From: Triticum aestivum
Taxonomy: Eukaryota > Streptophyta > Magnoliopsida > Poales > Poaceae
NCBI RefSeq assembly: GCF_018294505.1
Contig: NC_057800.1
Location: forward strand, 471,994,582 to 472,058,581
Direction: 5' to 3'
DNA length: 64,000 nucleotides
Shown: positions 46,312 to 58,400 of the stretch, piece after piece
Layout: each line of letters opens with the position of its first letter
Numbering within the stretch: the stretch's first letter is position 1
Translations under genes and position numbers: made by a program
The notes under the pieces: model-generated
Told to the model about the DNA's origin: nothing
Database searches by the model: none
The model's input: only the letters and a program-made list of their open reading frames with translations

Positions 46312-49029
46312 TCACCTATGATTTACCAAGTAGGAATTTAACTTCATTTTTTCCTTCAGGACCTTAACAATCTGGTCAGTCTCAGCTTGCTTCGTTTTGA
46401 AATCTACCAAATATTTAATGGTTGTCTTGAGTACTGCTTGTGATTGTGTTGTTTGCTTCCTCAACATGTCAACTTCATCTCTAAGTGCAGAAGAAGAATC
46501 TCTTTCTACCACTAGTTTAGCCTCTAGAGCATCAGCAGTTGGCAATTCATAATGCATGATTGGGCCGGTGCCACTGATGTGGGATGATGCAACGTCCATG
46601 GGGACCTCGCTCTTTGATCTTGGGCTAACCTGTTTTGCCATTAAAGTTCTGATTGGATTCAGAAAAGTTGAAGTTAGCAAAACATCTCAACTGGGAGTTA
46701 TAACAGCAAACCAGTTAAAAAACAAGGAAATAAAGAGTTTCAATTGGATGCTGAAAAGTAGTTATTAACATCATTGTAACTCACTGTTGCAGCAGCAAAG
46801 CAGTTAAACAAACAAGTAGATATTGAAGTTAAGGCAAACACATAATTCTTAACAGTAAGTATCAAACACATAGATAGGCGCAGTCTACAATATGATTAAC
46901 AGGCTGTGCCATTATGTAATCAGTAGCAAACTAAATTAAGCCAAGCAACGTAATTGAACAATTTTGCAATAAGTGGCTAACTAAAATTCCGAGAAGTGGG
47001 CAACTGAACTTACGCTAGTTCTTTGTACAGGCACACTGCAACTTCTTTTTCGCTTACAAGGTTGTACGAAGGAGTCCATGGCATCAATTGCTTGGATACG
47101 CAGTCCCAATACTTCTTTCTTCCCAGACTGCATGGGTAAGTCGAATGGTTAATCTGGTAAGATGGTGCGTCCTTGATATGTTATATGAGGACGTGTAGTC
47201 AGACTAGTTGTAGCAAAACACATCACACTGGCTTTTACTGTATATTTCATGCGATTACTTTTGGCATATCGAGATCTAAGCAATCTACAATAGGATGAAA
47301 AGACTGGCATCCTTCACATTATTGGCGAACTCAGTTCATAGAAACCAGCAATTCAACCTTTTTCACTATCCAATCATACACGCAAAAAGGGGTGACGCCA
47401 GCATAGGGGCTGGTATGGGCGGCCGCCTCAGGTGGCTGGAAAGTGTGCACCTAGTTTGAGTAGTCCAGGTTGGCCCACGCTAGTTTTGTCCGTCCCAACA
47501 CACGAGCAGGCAATGTAAAAAATGAAGAAAAATGTTTCAATTTGGATGGGCCAATAACATAAGTGCAAGGCAGGCCCTATAGCAGGCGCACGCCCCAAAC
47601 GAGCGCCTCCCATATCGATCGACAGTAGGAAAAATCCCAATTCATTCGCTCCAACCTCCAGTCTGGCTTGCTCCTAACATAGCCGCCGCTGGACAGACCG
47701 ACACAGCACTTCCTCGCGCCCTCGTTGGAGGGCGGTCGCCGGGCTTCAAGCAAACAGAAGGACAAGAATATGAAGATCCAACCCTGGGTGTAGCCTGCAT
47801 GGGAGGCAGCGGCGGCAGCACGGGCATGGCATCGAGCTTGCACAAACAGACAGTCGCAGCTTGCAAGAGTAGCATGCACAACGAGCAGGTACATCACATC
47901 CCTGATTATATCTAATTCATCTCTTCAATTTTTGGCCAATAGTTAAACCTGACGGTGTTGTAAAACTGCTTGTATGTAGGGAATCTATGAGAAAATGAAA
48001 CCAATTTCTACTTATTTTATAACTCCCCCAATCAATACTGAACTGATTGAATCTGATGTATCTAATCAAGTTTCCGGTGCAAACATACAAGCTCATGTTG
48101 TTCTTGAGCCTGAAGTGTCTAATGAACAAACTGTTAATGAAGGATTTGATGCCAACATTTTACATGCTCCTGGTGATGAACATATAGTGTCTAATGAGGG
48201 ATCTAATGCAAGCATTTTGCAAGCTCATTGAAGGATTTAGTGTCTAATGATGATCTACTATGTTGAGAGAGACAAAGATTTGCAGGCATTGATGACAAGC
48301 AAATTATAGTGCATTTTCATAGCTCTAGGAAACGTCGAGGCCATCTACGAGAAAGTCCCCGTATCATGACAACATAGCATAAATACTTTTCTAATCTGTT
48401 GTTTGAAACTATTGGCATACTTGTGCATGATAGATATATTGATATGCAGTTTGCGCACTGGTTATACGTGCAATTACACTTTGATATTTTCAGCCAGAGA
48501 ACGAATAATTCAAGCAGGTACAGACCAATTTTGTAGTCCTTGTACACCATGATGCATTTTGTGTTTTTGGTGCTTGCATCATTTAGTGTTTATAATCTGA
48601 ACTACTTTGGATCATTAGCTGGGTTTCAAAGTGCATGTAGCTTCACATTTCTCATGTTATGTTGATTTCCGGAGTGCAAGTGCCTTCGTATTTTTTAAGT
48701 TAAATGTTCGCCCCTGGTAACTTGAATTCGTGGATCAGCCACTGCACACAAATCATACACGAATGCCAGTACGAATTAAATGAAATGCAGTGACTTACGC
48801 TAGCTCGTTGTACAGGCTCACTGCAGCTCTGCTTGCGCTTGGGATGTTCCATGTACAAGTCCATGTTACCACTTGCTTGGATGTGCAGGCCTTGTGCTCC
48901 TTGCATCCACCTCTGCATTTTTGACACGGCGAATGGTTGATCAAATAAGAGGAATCGACCTTGATGTTGTACCGTAGGACAGATACTTACAAGGTCATAC
49001 GGGTGTGCAGGATGTGTACCAGATCCCAT
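46312..49029 (-). CDS. Four-exon gene of unknown function, open by eye, with duplicated exon
   Basis: Exons in order: 49029-48991 (MGSGTHPAHPYDL), 48912-48799, 47127-47014 and 46629-46312. All junctions are GT-AG in phase 0, giving 194 codons with no stop before TGA/TAG at 46312. Exons 2 and 3 are the same length (38 codons) and share a GL-IQA / KRK-SCS-PVQR(A/T)S pattern. Both carry a basic KRK cluster that could be a nuclear signal. The last exon predicts a coiled coil (LEAKLVVERDSSSALRDEVD and beyond). I do not recognise the family. The position in CACTA-derived sequence suggests an accessory protein, but a captured host gene is possible. An in-frame alternative using ATG 49040 reads in another frame and is less likely. 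Confidence 0.5.
47383..48743 (+). mobile_element. hAT-like transposon fragment in the intron between the duplicated exons
   Basis: The right end GGATCAGCCACTG (reverse CAGTGGCTGATCC) looks like a plant hAT terminus. The left part has GGGGTGACGCCAGCATAGGGG, typical of the inner side of such ends, but the CAGTGGCGG tip is missing. A plus-strand frame 47995-48231 (MKPISTYFITPP...) with three SN(E/Q)...A(N/S)I(L/Q) repeats resembles the N-terminal start of TTF-type hAT transposase-like proteins and follows an AG acceptor. AATCATACACG occurs on both sides (47372-47382, 48751-48761). Confidence 0.45.
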
Positions 49030-49045
49030 AGCGCCGTCATGCTTC

Positions 49046-49752
49046 GCTAAAAAATGGATTTTCTTGTTTCAGATGATATCTCCAGAAGAAATAAAAGTTA
49101 AAGTCAGAGTTGCATAGGCGTGTAAGCTAAGAGAGCAATGAAAGGATATCCAAACATCGTCGGAACAATGCACAAGGGAGTGATGTGTGGACACCTAGTT
49201 TGGGCCGGCGTTTAGGCATGCTCGCCTAGCTAGAGTGCAGGTCACTTCAGAGCCGTTGAGGGTGATGCGCTGGCGTTGGCTGGTCGCGCACAGATGCAAA
49301 TCTTGAGTGGCAGCGGAGCGCTATGATGCGGTGGACGAGACCGTTGGTGAAGCCCCAACGGCCTCGGGGGGCGAAGGTGCGATGATGTGCTCGGTGAAGT
49401 AGCCCCGGTGAGCTAGGAGACGGCGTCGGTGAAGCGCACCTGATGCGGTGGAACTCGGTGTCTGTGGGGCACGTCGGTTGTGGTGGCCGACGTTGTCGGT
49501 GGACCACCTGGTGCGATGGACGAGGGCGTAGATGAGGTAGCTCCGGTGCAGTGGTGAAGCGCAACCATCGTCTTCGTCGTCGTCGTCTGACACAGAGGTG
49601 GGGAATGGTGGGGAAAGAGACGAGACGAGGGGAGATTCAAGGGTTGGCGGCGAATTAGGGATTTGAGCAATCTGAGCGCGGAAGGGGACGGTGGAGAAGA
49701 GAGATTTTGCAGGGCTGGAATTGGGCCCGCCAGATATTTCAATCCGCAACAT
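49046..49752 (-). promoter_or_regulatory. GC-rich upstream region of the four-exon gene
   Basis: A C-rich minus-strand sequence with several overlapping frames (to 143 codons) but no domain. It precedes the acceptor at 49046, so a first non-coding exon with a first intron is likely. The exact start site cannot be seen. Confidence 0.4.
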
Positions 49753-49844
49753 GGAAGCGCGAACTTATATTGTCGTCATCCTTTTGGGGGGGTGGGTGGG
49801 TGGCTGGGTGCTACGCGTCCGTCCGACACAACGACCACCCCGAC

Positions 49845-49966
49845 AGGACTATGCTTCGATGCCTTAAGGCACCTGCCTTTGTGTCCATGACATGTGGGCC
49901 CAACAGGTGGCTGGCCCACATGTCAGTGACCCAAAGGTAGTTGCCTTTAAGGCACTGAAGCAGCAT
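49845..49966. mobile_element. 122 bp foldback MITE with 10 bp target duplication
   Basis: Arms of about 48 bases (ATGCTTCGATGCCTTAAGGC outward to GACATGTGGGCC, and its inverted partner) surround a 12-base loop. The element is flanked by perfect CCACCCCGAC repeats (49835-49844 and 49967-49976). A 9-11 base duplication points to the Mutator superfamily. It is absent from the duplicated copy near 63260. Confidence 0.7.
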
Positions 49967-50105
49967 CCACCCCGACACGACCCTGGTCTGCCTGGTGCAC
50001 CTACATTTGAGAATGCAAACAAATCTTCTTTCATTTGCAAACGAATCTGTATGTATTACCTTGCCCGTGTTTTCCTTGCAATAATTAGTCATTCGAAACG
50101 AGATA

Positions 50106-50209
50106 CTCCATCCGTTCACTTTTGTAAGTTGTTTCAGACAACTTAAAATGAACTATTTTGCACATTGTCTGAAATGTCTTCAAGGTCTTATAAAAGTAAA
50201 CAGAGGAAG
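50106..50209. mobile_element. Stowaway MITE, 104 bp
   Basis: CTCCATCCGTTCACTTTTGT pairs with ATAAAAGTAAACAGAGGAAG at the other end. The element is flanked by TA dinucleotides (50104-50105, 50210-50211). It is absent from copy 2 of the duplication. Confidence 0.88.
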
Positions 50210-50280
50210 TACTATAAATTAATTAATGAGGAGTTATTTGAAAAAAAATCGAAATGGTACCCACGCTAACGTGGATTAGA

Positions 50281-50360
50281 GAGTGTGTCACATAATTAGT
50301 TATTTGAATTAGAGTGTGTGTCACTTAGTTAGTTATTTGAATTAGAGTGTGTGTCACGTA
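50281..50360. repeat. Three-unit tandem repeat, ~33 bp
   Basis: AGAGTGTGTGTCAC(A/T/G)TAGTTAG, then TTATTTGAATT, is repeated with few changes. The duplicated locus at 63440 has only one unit. Confidence 0.8.
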
Positions 50361-50644
50361 GCGATCTCCAATTCTAACATGGATTTCGCATTTCACTGTA
50401 TCCACACTACTTTTTTAATACAAATTCATATGTATATGATGAACACCATGGTAGTGAGAAAACTTTCGGATGGATTAAAACATATGACCTACAAAATAGC
50501 ACAACAAACTGAGTCAATGTTAACTTTTCGAAACTTAGTATGGCACGAATTCGAAATAATTACCCGTATGCCTGGTCCTCGGTTCAAATCTTACAATGTA
50601 CACCGAATTGAAACATCGATATTAACTCTCGTACTATGTACATT

Positions 50645-50824
50645 NNNNNNNNNNNNNNNNNNNNNNNNNNNNNNNNNNNNNNNNNNNNNNNNNNNNNNNN
50701 NNNNNNNNNNNNNNNNNNNNNNNNNNNNNNNNNNNNNNNNNNNNNNNNNNNNNNNNNNNNNNNNNNNNNNNNNNNNNNNNNNNNNNNNNNNNNNNNNNNN
50801 NNNNNNNNNNNNNNNNNNNNNNNN
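50645..50824. other. Assembly gap of 180 N
   Basis: Run of undetermined bases. Open frames reported across it have no meaning. Confidence 1.
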
Positions 50825-51355
50825 CATACTTCCTATATCGGTCAATCTTCCTCTCCTAACCACCTTAGGAAGCTATCGGTTTCCAACACACGTTCATTCT
50901 TTCTCTCCATGTTTCCATCTCTAAGTCTCTCAACTACACAACCCCTTTTTCCACTCTGTTACCAAATGTATTTACCTCACACACCCGCCATTGCTCCCCA
51001 TGCCGAGCTCTCTCTCTCTCCCCCCTCTCCCTCTCACCCTCTCGCGCTAAATACATGCATTGCCTATCTAGCCCCCCAACCTCTCGTGCGCACGCATGCA
51101 CGTTGTATATCTAGGTAACTCCCTCAAGACTGTCTCACTCTTTCTTCCGCACGGCGGGCCACACTTGCTTAATCTCACACTCTTTATCTGAGTCTCGTTT
51201 AACCTCGTTTTCTTTCACACACAAATGATATATCTCCCTGTTCGGGCCTCGATCGACACACTCTATACTCTCTCACGCAAATTGTCTATCTAGGTCAGTC
51301 CATCCAAGCCACCACCACTCTTTCGACCTCATGGTGGGCCACGCTCACTCAATCC

Positions 51356-51393
<38 letters not shown>

Positions 51394-51800
51394 TGTCTCG
51401 ATTGACCTCGCTCTTTCTTGGACAAAAACGACATATCACCATGTTTGAGCCCAATTCGACCTATTCACATTGTATACTCTCTCACGCACATCGTCTATCC
51501 AGGTCACTCTCTCCAACCCGTCTCACTCTTTCGATCGCACGGCGACCCTATGTGATCGGTTGACCTTGCTTCCTCCCACGCACAAAATGTATCTACACGT
51601 CTGTGACTGGATCATCTCTCAAGCTCTATCTTACAGCCCTCACCCTTGCCAAAAAGCTCAATCGAACAATATCTCTCCAGAGCATATATATTTGTTCAAT
51701 GAATGTCAGACCACACTCACTTTGTCTCTCTATCTATATGTCTCTCGATTGATCTCACTTTCTCACACCGTATCTTCCACGCGTTGAAGCTACTACCTCT
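50825..51800. repeat. Pyrimidine-rich degenerate repeat tract
   Basis: Recurring units around CTCTCACGCA, TTGTCTATCTAGGTCA, CTCACTCTTTCGA and TATGTCTCGATTGA, with a (CT)n run near 51362-51390. The period is irregular, roughly 170-250 bases. I do not recognise a family, and the + strand frames here are artefacts of base composition. Confidence 0.55.
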
Positions 51801-52900
51801 CCCTCCGTCGCAAAGCCGGAGCTATTTACATTGCAAGGGGCAGTCCAACCTTGGATTAATTTGTGTACGCATTTGTTCCGGTCGGTTTAGATTATATTTT
51901 CGTAGCATTCGGCTCGTAACTACTCCAAACACCGTTGCAACCCACGCAACTACCCTAGTTGATTTCCCTCTGGCTCGGTCATCGCTCTCTCGCACATCCT
52001 TTCTTGCCTTCAACGTCGCACCATGGTAATATTGAAAAAACTATGTTCTTCTCTTTAATTATAATAAATAAGCTACAAAACTACACACCGATAATCCACT
52101 TGGAATGGAACAAATTTCGACCCACAAATTAAAGTCCTACAAACTACACACCGAGGGGCCCACATGTCATGAAACAAATTTGGATCCATATACAAATTAA
52201 AAAAATAAAGGACGAGGATCAAACATGCGACCGGGCCTTCAAGCCGCACATGAATAGGCAACATACGTAGAATAGCAATGTTTGTTGTACCCCCTTTGTT
52301 CACATAATGTTTTTATATTACCACAACCTAATTAATGGATAACATGTAATATTATTTTTAGTACTATTCGCCTTCACTTACTGGTGGATTCCATGTGTGC
52401 TCTCTCTCTCTCTCCTCCCCTTCTGCATTTAGACGCACGGGTAAACAGGAAGAACTCGCGGGTGATGTAGCCGTTGACCATATCTGGATGCGTTCACAAG
52501 TCACGGCACCAGTTTCAGGTACTAGCAGCACTAGTCAGTGTGTACGTGCAATGCACGTTAATTTGGAAGTATATTAAGTGCATGCAGATATTAACTACTA
52601 GGATATTATTTGTGTGTTGTCATGTGATTAGCACTATTTTTGACATGAAATTAACTGCACGCTAAACGTGTTGAGCGCTCGACATTGAAGCAGTCTAGGT
52701 CGTTGGATGACAAGGAATACATGTGGCTTAATGACGTTTTATATTTAATTTGATACGGCTCTAGCAGAACATTCAATCGATCAAACCATGCATTTCGTTC
52801 AGTCTGACTCCGACTTTAAATTATACGACGATCGATATAAAATAAACAGAAAAGATAAACGTTCAGATTTTAAGCATGGCAATCTGAACGTTTTTCATGG
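51801..52900. other. Unassigned sequence
   Basis: Nothing convincing beyond two copies of a short CTACAAACTACACACCGA motif near 52075 and 52140, and a short (CT)n at 52399-52416. Confidence 0.5.
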
Positions 52901-52905
52901 CAAAT

Positions 52906-53520
52906 TTACATTACACCACGGCGGCGGGGGCGTCTCGCGGTGGGAAGCGGTTCCTCTGCCGTGCTCTGTGTGTCGTCGGGCCACTGACCGACGGCGACGG
53001 CAACGTCTTGCGCCGTTGTTGGCGTACTCCTGGACATTGGCCTAGCTTCAAGGAAGGCCAAAATGTTCTGGACTTCAGAGCGAGTCAACTGGCAGGAGGA
53101 GGCGACTGGCGTTGGTGCAAGGAAGCAGTCGACGGCGGCCATCTATGCCACTGAGGGGGGAACTGGCACCCGCGCGGGGACAGGCGCTGTCAACGGCGCG
53201 ATGGAGATATTCGTGTGCACGGGCGCCGGCACGGGTGCGCACGTCAGTGCATGCGCAGGCGCATGCGCTGGCAGGTGCACGGGCACCGGCACGGGCATGC
53301 GTGTCGGTGCACGCACAGATGCATGCGCTGGCAGGTGCACGGGGATGGGCGCTGGCGCAGTCGGGGCGACGGGGGCCGGAACGGGAGCGGGGACAGGCGC
53401 GGCATCTTCCCGCAAGGCCAGTTCAAGCTCGTCCCAAAGCGCCTTATGTTCTTGAGACTCCGATTGGGTGTCTTCCTCAGGAAACTGGAACACTAAGGGC
53501 AGACCATCGTGATGCGGCAT
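52906..53520 (-). pseudogene. Pro/Ala/Val-rich protein gene of unknown function, one in-frame stop
   Basis: ATG at 53520 opens 125 codons: an acidic start (FPEEDTQSESQEHKALWDEL), then PAPVPAPVAP-type repeats. A TAG at 53143-53145 is followed at once by an in-frame ATG and 78 more codons (SEVQNILAFLEARP, then RRPRRRGV) to a TAA at 52906. Upstream are a pyrimidine-rich leader and a TTTAAAATC box about 115 bases before the ATG. Element G is inserted about 280 bases upstream, likely cutting the promoter. I do not recognise the family. It may be a low-copy gene broken by the stop, or two short frames. Confidence 0.42.
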
Positions 53521-53796
53521 GGCATACGTTTAGGTCAGGCTAGTTGGAGGTAGATGACAGGAGAATCGAAGAGGAAGAGAGAGGATTGTAGGGATACCGG
53601 GTAGTGCGGGGTTGATTTTAAACTGCGGCGCTGGCGACATTAAAAGTGGGAGCAGTTGGGACGACGGTGGTCGGCGGAGCCTGGTCAAAGGGCTCGCCTC
53701 CCGGTGAGCCTGCACAGTGGTCTGCTCGCACGCCTCCCGTCGACTCACATGCTTGCTCGGATGGCACCTGCCGATGAGAAGCGGGGACTCGTGACA

Positions 53797-55463
53797 TGAT
53801 GTCTACTACACAACCTTCTTCTTGTAGACGTTGTTGGGCCTCCAAGTGCAGAGGTTTGTAGGACAGTAGCAAATTTCCCTCAACTGGATGGCCTAAGGTT
53901 TATCAATCCATAGGAGGCATAGGATGAAGATGGTCTCTCTCAACCAACCCTGCAACCAAATAACAAAGAGTATCTTGTGTCCCCAACACACCCAATACAA
54001 TGGTAAATTGTATAGGTGCACTAGTTCGGCGAAGAGATGGTGATACAAGTGGTATATGGATGGTAGATAAAGGTATTTGTAATCTGAAATTATAAAAACA
54101 GCAAGGTAACTAATGATAAAAGTGAGCGTAAACGGTATTGCAATGCGTTGAAACAAGGCCTAGGGTTCATACTTTCACTAGTGCAAGTTCCCTCAACAAT
54201 ACTAACATAATTGGATTACATAACTATCCCTCAACATGCAACAAAGAGTCACTCCAAAGTGACTAATAGCAGAGAACGAACGAACAGATTATGGTAGGGT
54301 ACGAAACCACCTCAAAGTTATTCTTTCCAATCAATCCGTTGGGCTATTCCTATAAGTGTCACAAACAGCCCTAGAGTTCGTACTAGAATAACACCTTAAG
54401 ACACAAATCAACTAAAACCCTAATGTCACCTAGATACTCCAATGTCACCTCAAGTATCCGTGGGTATGATTATATGATATGCATCACACAATCTCGGATT
54501 CATCTATTCAACCAACACACAGAACCTCAAAGAGTGCCCCAAAGTTTCTACTGGAGAATCACGACAAAAACATGTGCCAACCCCTATGCATAGGTTCATG
54601 GGCGGAACCCGCAAGTTGATCAACAAAACATACATCAAGTGAATCACGTGATATCCCATTGTCACCACAGATACGCACGGCAAGACATACATCAAGTGTT
54701 CTCAAATCCTTAAAGACTCAATCCGGTAAGATAACTTCAAAGGGGAAACTCAATCCATTACAAGAGAGTAGAGGGGGAAGAAACATCATAGGATCCAAAT
54801 ATAATAGCAAAGCTGGCAATACATCAAGATCGTATCATCTCAAGAACACGAGAGAGAGAGAGAGAGATCAAACACATAGCTACTGGTACATACCCTCAGC
54901 CCCGAGGGAGAACTACTTCCTCCTCGTCATGGAGAGCACCAGGATGATGAAGATGGACACCGGAGAGGGATTGCCCCCTCCAACAGGGTGCCGGAACAGG
55001 TCTAGATTGGCTTTTGGTGGCTACGGAGGCTTCTGGCGGTGGAACTCCCGATCTATTGTATCCACGGATGGTTTTAGGGTATATGGAGATATATAGGCGG
55101 AAGAAGTATGTCAGGGGGGCCACGAGGGGCTCATGAGGGTGGAGGGCACGCCCAGGGGGGGTGGGCGCGCCCCCTGCCTCGTGACCTCCTTGCAGATCCC
55201 CCGACATGCACTCCAAGTCTTCTGGGCTTCTTTCCTTCCAAAAATGAGTTCCGTGAAGTTTCAGGTCAATTGGACTCCGTTTGATTTTCCTTTTCTTCGA
55301 AACCCTAAAACAGGGTAAAAACAGAAACTGGCACTGGGCTCTGGGTTAATAGGTTAGTCCCAAAAATGATATAAAAGTGTATAATAAAGCCCATAAACAT
55401 TCAAAACAATAGATAATATAGCATGGAGCAATCAAAAATTATAGATACGTTGGAGACGTATCA
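53797..55463 (-). repeat. 3' LTR of element G
   Basis: 1667 bases, with a (GA)n run at 54848-54866. The adjacent purine tract reads (reverse) AGCTTCGGGATGC, a mutated form of AGCTTGGGGATGC. Confidence 0.88.
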
Positions 55464-58400
55464 GCATCCCGAAGCTAATTCCTGCTCGTCCTCGAGTAGG
55501 TAAATGATAAAAATAGAATTTTTGATGCGGAGTGCTACTTGGCATAATTTCAATGTAATTCTTCTTAATTGTGGTATGAATATTTAGATCCGAAAGATTC
55601 TAGACAAAAGTTCATATTGACATAAAAATAATAATACTTTCAAGCATACTAACTAAGCATTCATGTCTTCTCAAAATAACATGGCCAAAGAAAGTTCATC
55701 CCTACAAAATCATATAGTTTAGTTATGTTTCATTTTCGTCGCACAAGAATGCTCTCATCATGCACAACCCCGATGACAAGCCAAGCAATTGTTTCATACT
55801 TTAGTAATCTCAAACTCATAAACTTTCACGCAATACATGAGCGCGAGCCATGGATATAGCACTATGGGTGGAATAGAATATAATGAGGGGGGTTATATGG
55901 AGAAGACAAAAAGGAGAAAGTCTCACATCAACGAGGCTAATCAATGGGCTATGGAGATGCCCATCGATTGATGTTAATGCAAGGAGTAGGGATTGCCATG
56001 CAAGGGATGCACTAGAGCTATAAATGTATGAAGCTTAACAAAAGAAATTAGTGGGTGTGCATCCAACTTGCTTGCTCATGAAGACCTAGGGCACTTGAGG
56101 AGGCCCATTGTTGGAATATACAAGCCAAGTTCTATAATGAAAAATTCCCACTAGTATATGAAAGTGATAACATGAGAGACTCTCTACTATGAAGATCATG
56201 GTGCTACTTTGAAGCACCAGTGTGGTAAAAGGATAGTAACATTGTCCCTTCTCTCTTTTTCTCTCATTTTTTTGGGCCTTCTCTTTTTTTATGGCCTTTC
56301 TTTTTTGGGCCTTCTTTTTTTATGGCCTTTCTCTTTTTTTATTCCTCACTTGGGACAATGCTCTAATAATGATGATCATCACACTTCTATTTATTTTCAA
56401 CTCAATGATTACAACTCGATACTAGAACAAATATGACTCTATATGAATGCCTCCGGCGGTGTACCGGGATTGCAATGAATCAGGTGTGACATGTATGAAA
56501 AATTATGGATGGTGGCTTTGCCACAAATACGATGTCAACTACATGATCATGCAAAGTAATATGACAATGATGATGCGTGTCATAATAAACGGAATGGTGG
56601 AAAGTTGCATGGCAATATATCTCGGAATGGCTATGGAAATGCCATAATAGGTAGGTATGGTGGCTGTTTTGAGGAAGATATAAGGAGGTTTATGTGTGAC
56701 AAAGCGTATCATATCACGGGGTTTGGATGCACCGGCGAAGTTTGCGCCAACTCTCAATGTGAGAAAGGGCAATGCACGGTACCGAAGAGGCTAGCAAGGA
56801 TGGAAGGGTGAGAGTGCGTATAATCCATGGACCCAACATTAGTCATAAAGAACTCACATACTTATTGCAAAAATCTACAAGTCATCAAAAACCTCTGCAC
56901 TACGCGCATGCTCCTAGGGGGATAGATTGGTAGGAAAAGACCATCGCTCGTCCCCGACCGCCACTCATAAGGAGGACAATCAAATAACACCTCATGTTTC
57001 AAATTTGTTACACAATGTTTACCATACGTGCATGCTACGGGACTTGCAAACTTCAGCACAAGCATTTCTCAATTTCACAACTACTCAACTAGCACGACTT
57101 TGATATTATTACCCCCATATCTCAAAACAATCATCAAGCATCAAACTTCTCTTAGTATTTAACACACTCATAAGAAAGTTTTATTATTCTTGAATACCTA
57201 GCATATTAGGATTTTAAGAAAATTACCATGCTATTAAGACTCTAAAAATAATCTATGTGAAGCATGAGAGTTCATCTATTTCTTCAAAATAAAACTACCA
57301 CCATGCTCTTAAAGATATAAGTGAAGCACTAGAGCAAATGACAAACTACTCCGAAAGATATAAGTGAAGATCAATGAGTAGTCGAATAATTATGCAACTA
57401 TGTGAAGACTCTCTAACATTTAAGAATTTCAGATCTTGGTATTTTATTCAAACAGCAAGCAAAGCAAAATAAAATGACATTCTAAGAATGGCAAACATCA
57501 TGTGAAGAAGCAAAAACTTAGGATCAACCGAAACTAACCGATAGTTGTTGAAGAAGAAAGGTGGGATGCCAACCGGGGCATCCCCAAGCTTAGATGCTTG
57601 AGACTTCTTGAAATATTATCTTGGGATGCCTTGGGCATCCCCAAGCTTGAGCTTTTGTGTCTCCTTAATTCCTCTCATATCACGGTCTCCCTAAATCTCA
57701 AAAGCTTCATCCACACAAAACTCAACAAGGACTCGTGAGATAAGTTAGTATAAACCATTGCAAAAACTTATCATACTCTACTGTAGAAAATCACTAAAAT
57801 TATTATTCAACATTGCATACTAAATGCCTCTGCATATTTAATAGTCCTATCCTCAAATAGAATCATTAAAGAAGCAAACATATGCAAACAATGCAAACAT
57901 AACAGCAATCTGCCTAAACAGGATAGTCTGTAAAGAATGCTGCAACATCCATACTTCCCTAGCTCCAAAAATTATGAAAGAAAATTCCCACCGTAGTAAA
58001 TTTATCATATCTTAATATGAAAAATGTTTCAACATTTTATCACATTCTGACTTTTCTAGGAAATTATTGCAACAGCGGTAAAATTTCCGTTTTCAAACAG
58101 CAACATGTATACTTGTAACATAGGCATAGTAAAGGCTATCAATGCCACTTTTATTGAAATAAAAGATGCAAAACATTGTTATAAATAACAGCAAGAAAAT
58201 CCTAACAAAATAAATTGACGATCCAAGCAAAACACATATCATGTGGCGAATAAAAATATAGTTCTAAGTAAAGTTACCGATGAATGAAGACGAAAGAGGG
58301 GATGCCTTCCGGGGCATCCCCAAGCTTAGGCTCTTGGTTGTCCTTTAATATTACCTTGGGTTCCCTTGGGCATCCCCAATCTTGGGCTCTTTCCACTCCT

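Larger units (their letters stand above)
49700..50490 (+). repeat. Duplicated segment, copy 1
   Basis: Four blocks match 63160-63590 in the same order: GGGCTGGAATT...CCGCCAGATATTTC, GACACGA..GGTCTG..TGGT, AACGAATCTGTATGTATTAC, and GGATTTCGCATTTCACTGTATCC...GTGAGAAAACTTT. Copy 1 carries two MITEs and a tandem expansion that copy 2 lacks. Confidence 0.7.

Noticed and set aside
50349..51118. Frames of 90-191 codons over 50645-50824
   Set aside because: They span the N gap and have no meaning.
52288..52360. Stowaway-like start (CCCCCTTTGTTCACATAATG)
   Set aside because: No matching inverted arm or TA pair found nearby.
53140..53148. Programmed stop readthrough at the TAG in the Pro/Ala-rich frame
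   Set aside because: No CARYYA-type context follows (next codon is ATG), so mutation is the simpler reading.
53063..53543. Plus-strand frames of 93-143 codons rich in Gly, Ala and Arg
   Set aside because: Antisense of the Pro/Ala repeat in the 52906-53520 frame; the minus strand has the better start, leader and composition.
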